Shown one piece after another: positions 5,549 to 5,754 of a DNA stretch of 5,754 nucleotides (positions within the stretch are counted from its first letter, which is position 1; each line of letters starts with the position of its first letter). The notes under the pieces are model-generated. The model worked only from the letters and a program-made list of their open reading frames with translations. It was not told the origin of the DNA and searched no databases. The translations under genes and the position numbers were made by a program. Source of the stretch: SHLQ01 sp964494395 (GTDB lineage Bacteria > Actinomycetota > Acidimicrobiia > Acidimicrobiales > SHLQ01); the NCBI GenBank assembly GCA_964494395.1, contig CAZBTI010000177.1, positions 1-5,754 of the forward strand, read 5' to 3'.

Positions 5549-5754
5549 ATGGGTTTCCATGACATCCAGATGGAGTCGATCACCGGAGAACAGATCGACT
5601 TCGCACAGTTCAAGGGCCAGCACGTACTGGCCGTCAACGTTGCGAGTAAATGAGGGGCCACCCCTCAGTACGCAGGTCTGCGTGCACTACACAACGAAGT
5701 TGATGGCCTGAGCGTTCTCGGCTTTCCGTGCAACCAGTTCGGTAACCAAGAGCC
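5549..5754 (+). CDS. Glutathione peroxidase family selenoprotein, N-terminal part (cut by window end)
   Basis: Sixty-eight complete codons of a thiol peroxidase of the glutathione peroxidase family, which reduces hydrogen or lipid peroxides with a thiol donor. Reading starts at ATG 5549, preceded by GGAGG four bases upstream, and passes an in-frame TGA at 5651-5653 as Sec35. The motif NVASKUGATPQYAGL (30-44) is the family active site, with Sec as in animal GPx1 where many bacterial members have Cys. LGFPCNQFGNQEP (57-69) is the second family signature; Gln67 is the conserved tetrad glutamine, and Cys61 lies in FPCNQF. Trp and Asn of the tetrad would lie beyond the window. There is no signal peptide, so it is probably cytosolic. 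In this actinobacterial setting the electron donor may be thioredoxin or mycothiol-linked rather than glutathione (inference). A TAGTCT at 5510-5515 could be its -10 box. The gene is easily missed because the TGA breaks it into two short frames. Confidence 0.95.
5651..5685 (+). promoter_or_regulatory. Sec UGA codon and candidate bacterial SECIS hairpin of the glutathione peroxidase gene
   Basis: The TGA is at 5651-5653. After 14 bases GTACGCA (5668-5674) pairs with TGCGTGC (5679-5685), seven pairs with one U-G, around the tetraloop GGUC. The loop starts 21 nt after the UGA and begins with two Gs. The core GCAGGUCUGC matches, from memory, the apical part of the Escherichia coli formate dehydrogenase SECIS that SelB binds, making this the clearest of the three elements in the window. 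Confidence 0.85.

Noticed and set aside
5654..5664. GGGG-CCA-CCCC hairpin directly after the peroxidase TGA as a SECIS.
   Set aside because: Its loop begins only four bases after the UGA, far closer than the 16-37 nt seen in bacterial elements; the GGUC hairpin further down fits instead.
4809..5711. Plus-strand open frame of about 300 codons opposite the PLP gene and running into the peroxidase gene.
   Set aside because: It is antisense to a gene with clear PLP motifs, is rich in Arg/Ser as GC-driven shadow frames are, and would run out of frame through the peroxidase sequence.
1927..5754. The in-frame TGA codons could be sequencing errors, pseudogene stops or a code in which TGA means Trp or Gly.
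   Set aside because: All three TGAs fall exactly on the catalytic Cys/Sec column of three different redox families, the frames are intact on both sides, SECIS-like hairpins follow each, and TGG is used normally for Trp, while TGA also serves as an ordinary stop in several genes here.

Overview
The window looks like a piece of a high-GC actinobacterial genome, possibly a marine Acidimicrobiia-type lineage. Three things point there: a homologue of the mycothiol-linked Rv2466c nitroreductase/DsbA family, lipoproteins with an IAAAC-type lipobox, and several genes with a TANNNT hexamer only 6 to 9 bases before the ATG, as in leaderless actinobacterial transcripts. The taxonomic call is an inference and is only moderately secure. 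A run of exactly 100 N (1732-1831) is a scaffold gap of unknown true size, so the left and right halves are joined only by scaffolding.

Left of the gap are two tandem, same-strand paralogous lipoproteins (97-906 and 962-1720) with an alpha/beta-hydrolase fold and an intact Ser-Asp-His triad.

Right of the gap is the main result: three different selenoprotein genes in under 4 kb, each with an in-frame TGA exactly at the redox-active position. (1) 1927-2541, minus: an Rv2466c-like DsbA-family oxidoreductase whose CPWC motif is UPWC. (2) 2566-4305, plus: a UGSC-motif protein (C-U-G-S-C) fused to a large C-terminal domain of unknown function. (3) 5549 to the window end, plus: the N-terminal part of a glutathione peroxidase with NVASKUG. 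Each TGA is followed by a hairpin whose apical loop starts 17 to 21 nt after the TGA and has a G in its first two bases, which fits the bacterial SECIS rule. Ordinary ORF calling truncates, splits or misses all three genes.

Genes 1 and 2 are divergent, with start codons only 24 bp apart. Gene 2 converges on and overlaps by 10 bp a minus-strand PLP-dependent group II decarboxylase-like gene (4296-5486), which in turn is divergent from the glutathione peroxidase across 62 bp. The likely theme is thiol/selenol redox chemistry (peroxide removal, low-molecular-weight-thiol-linked reduction, and an uncharacterised UxxC protein). The PLP enzyme has no obvious role in it. No selA, selB, selC or selD is present here, so Sec decoding must be supplied from elsewhere in the genome.
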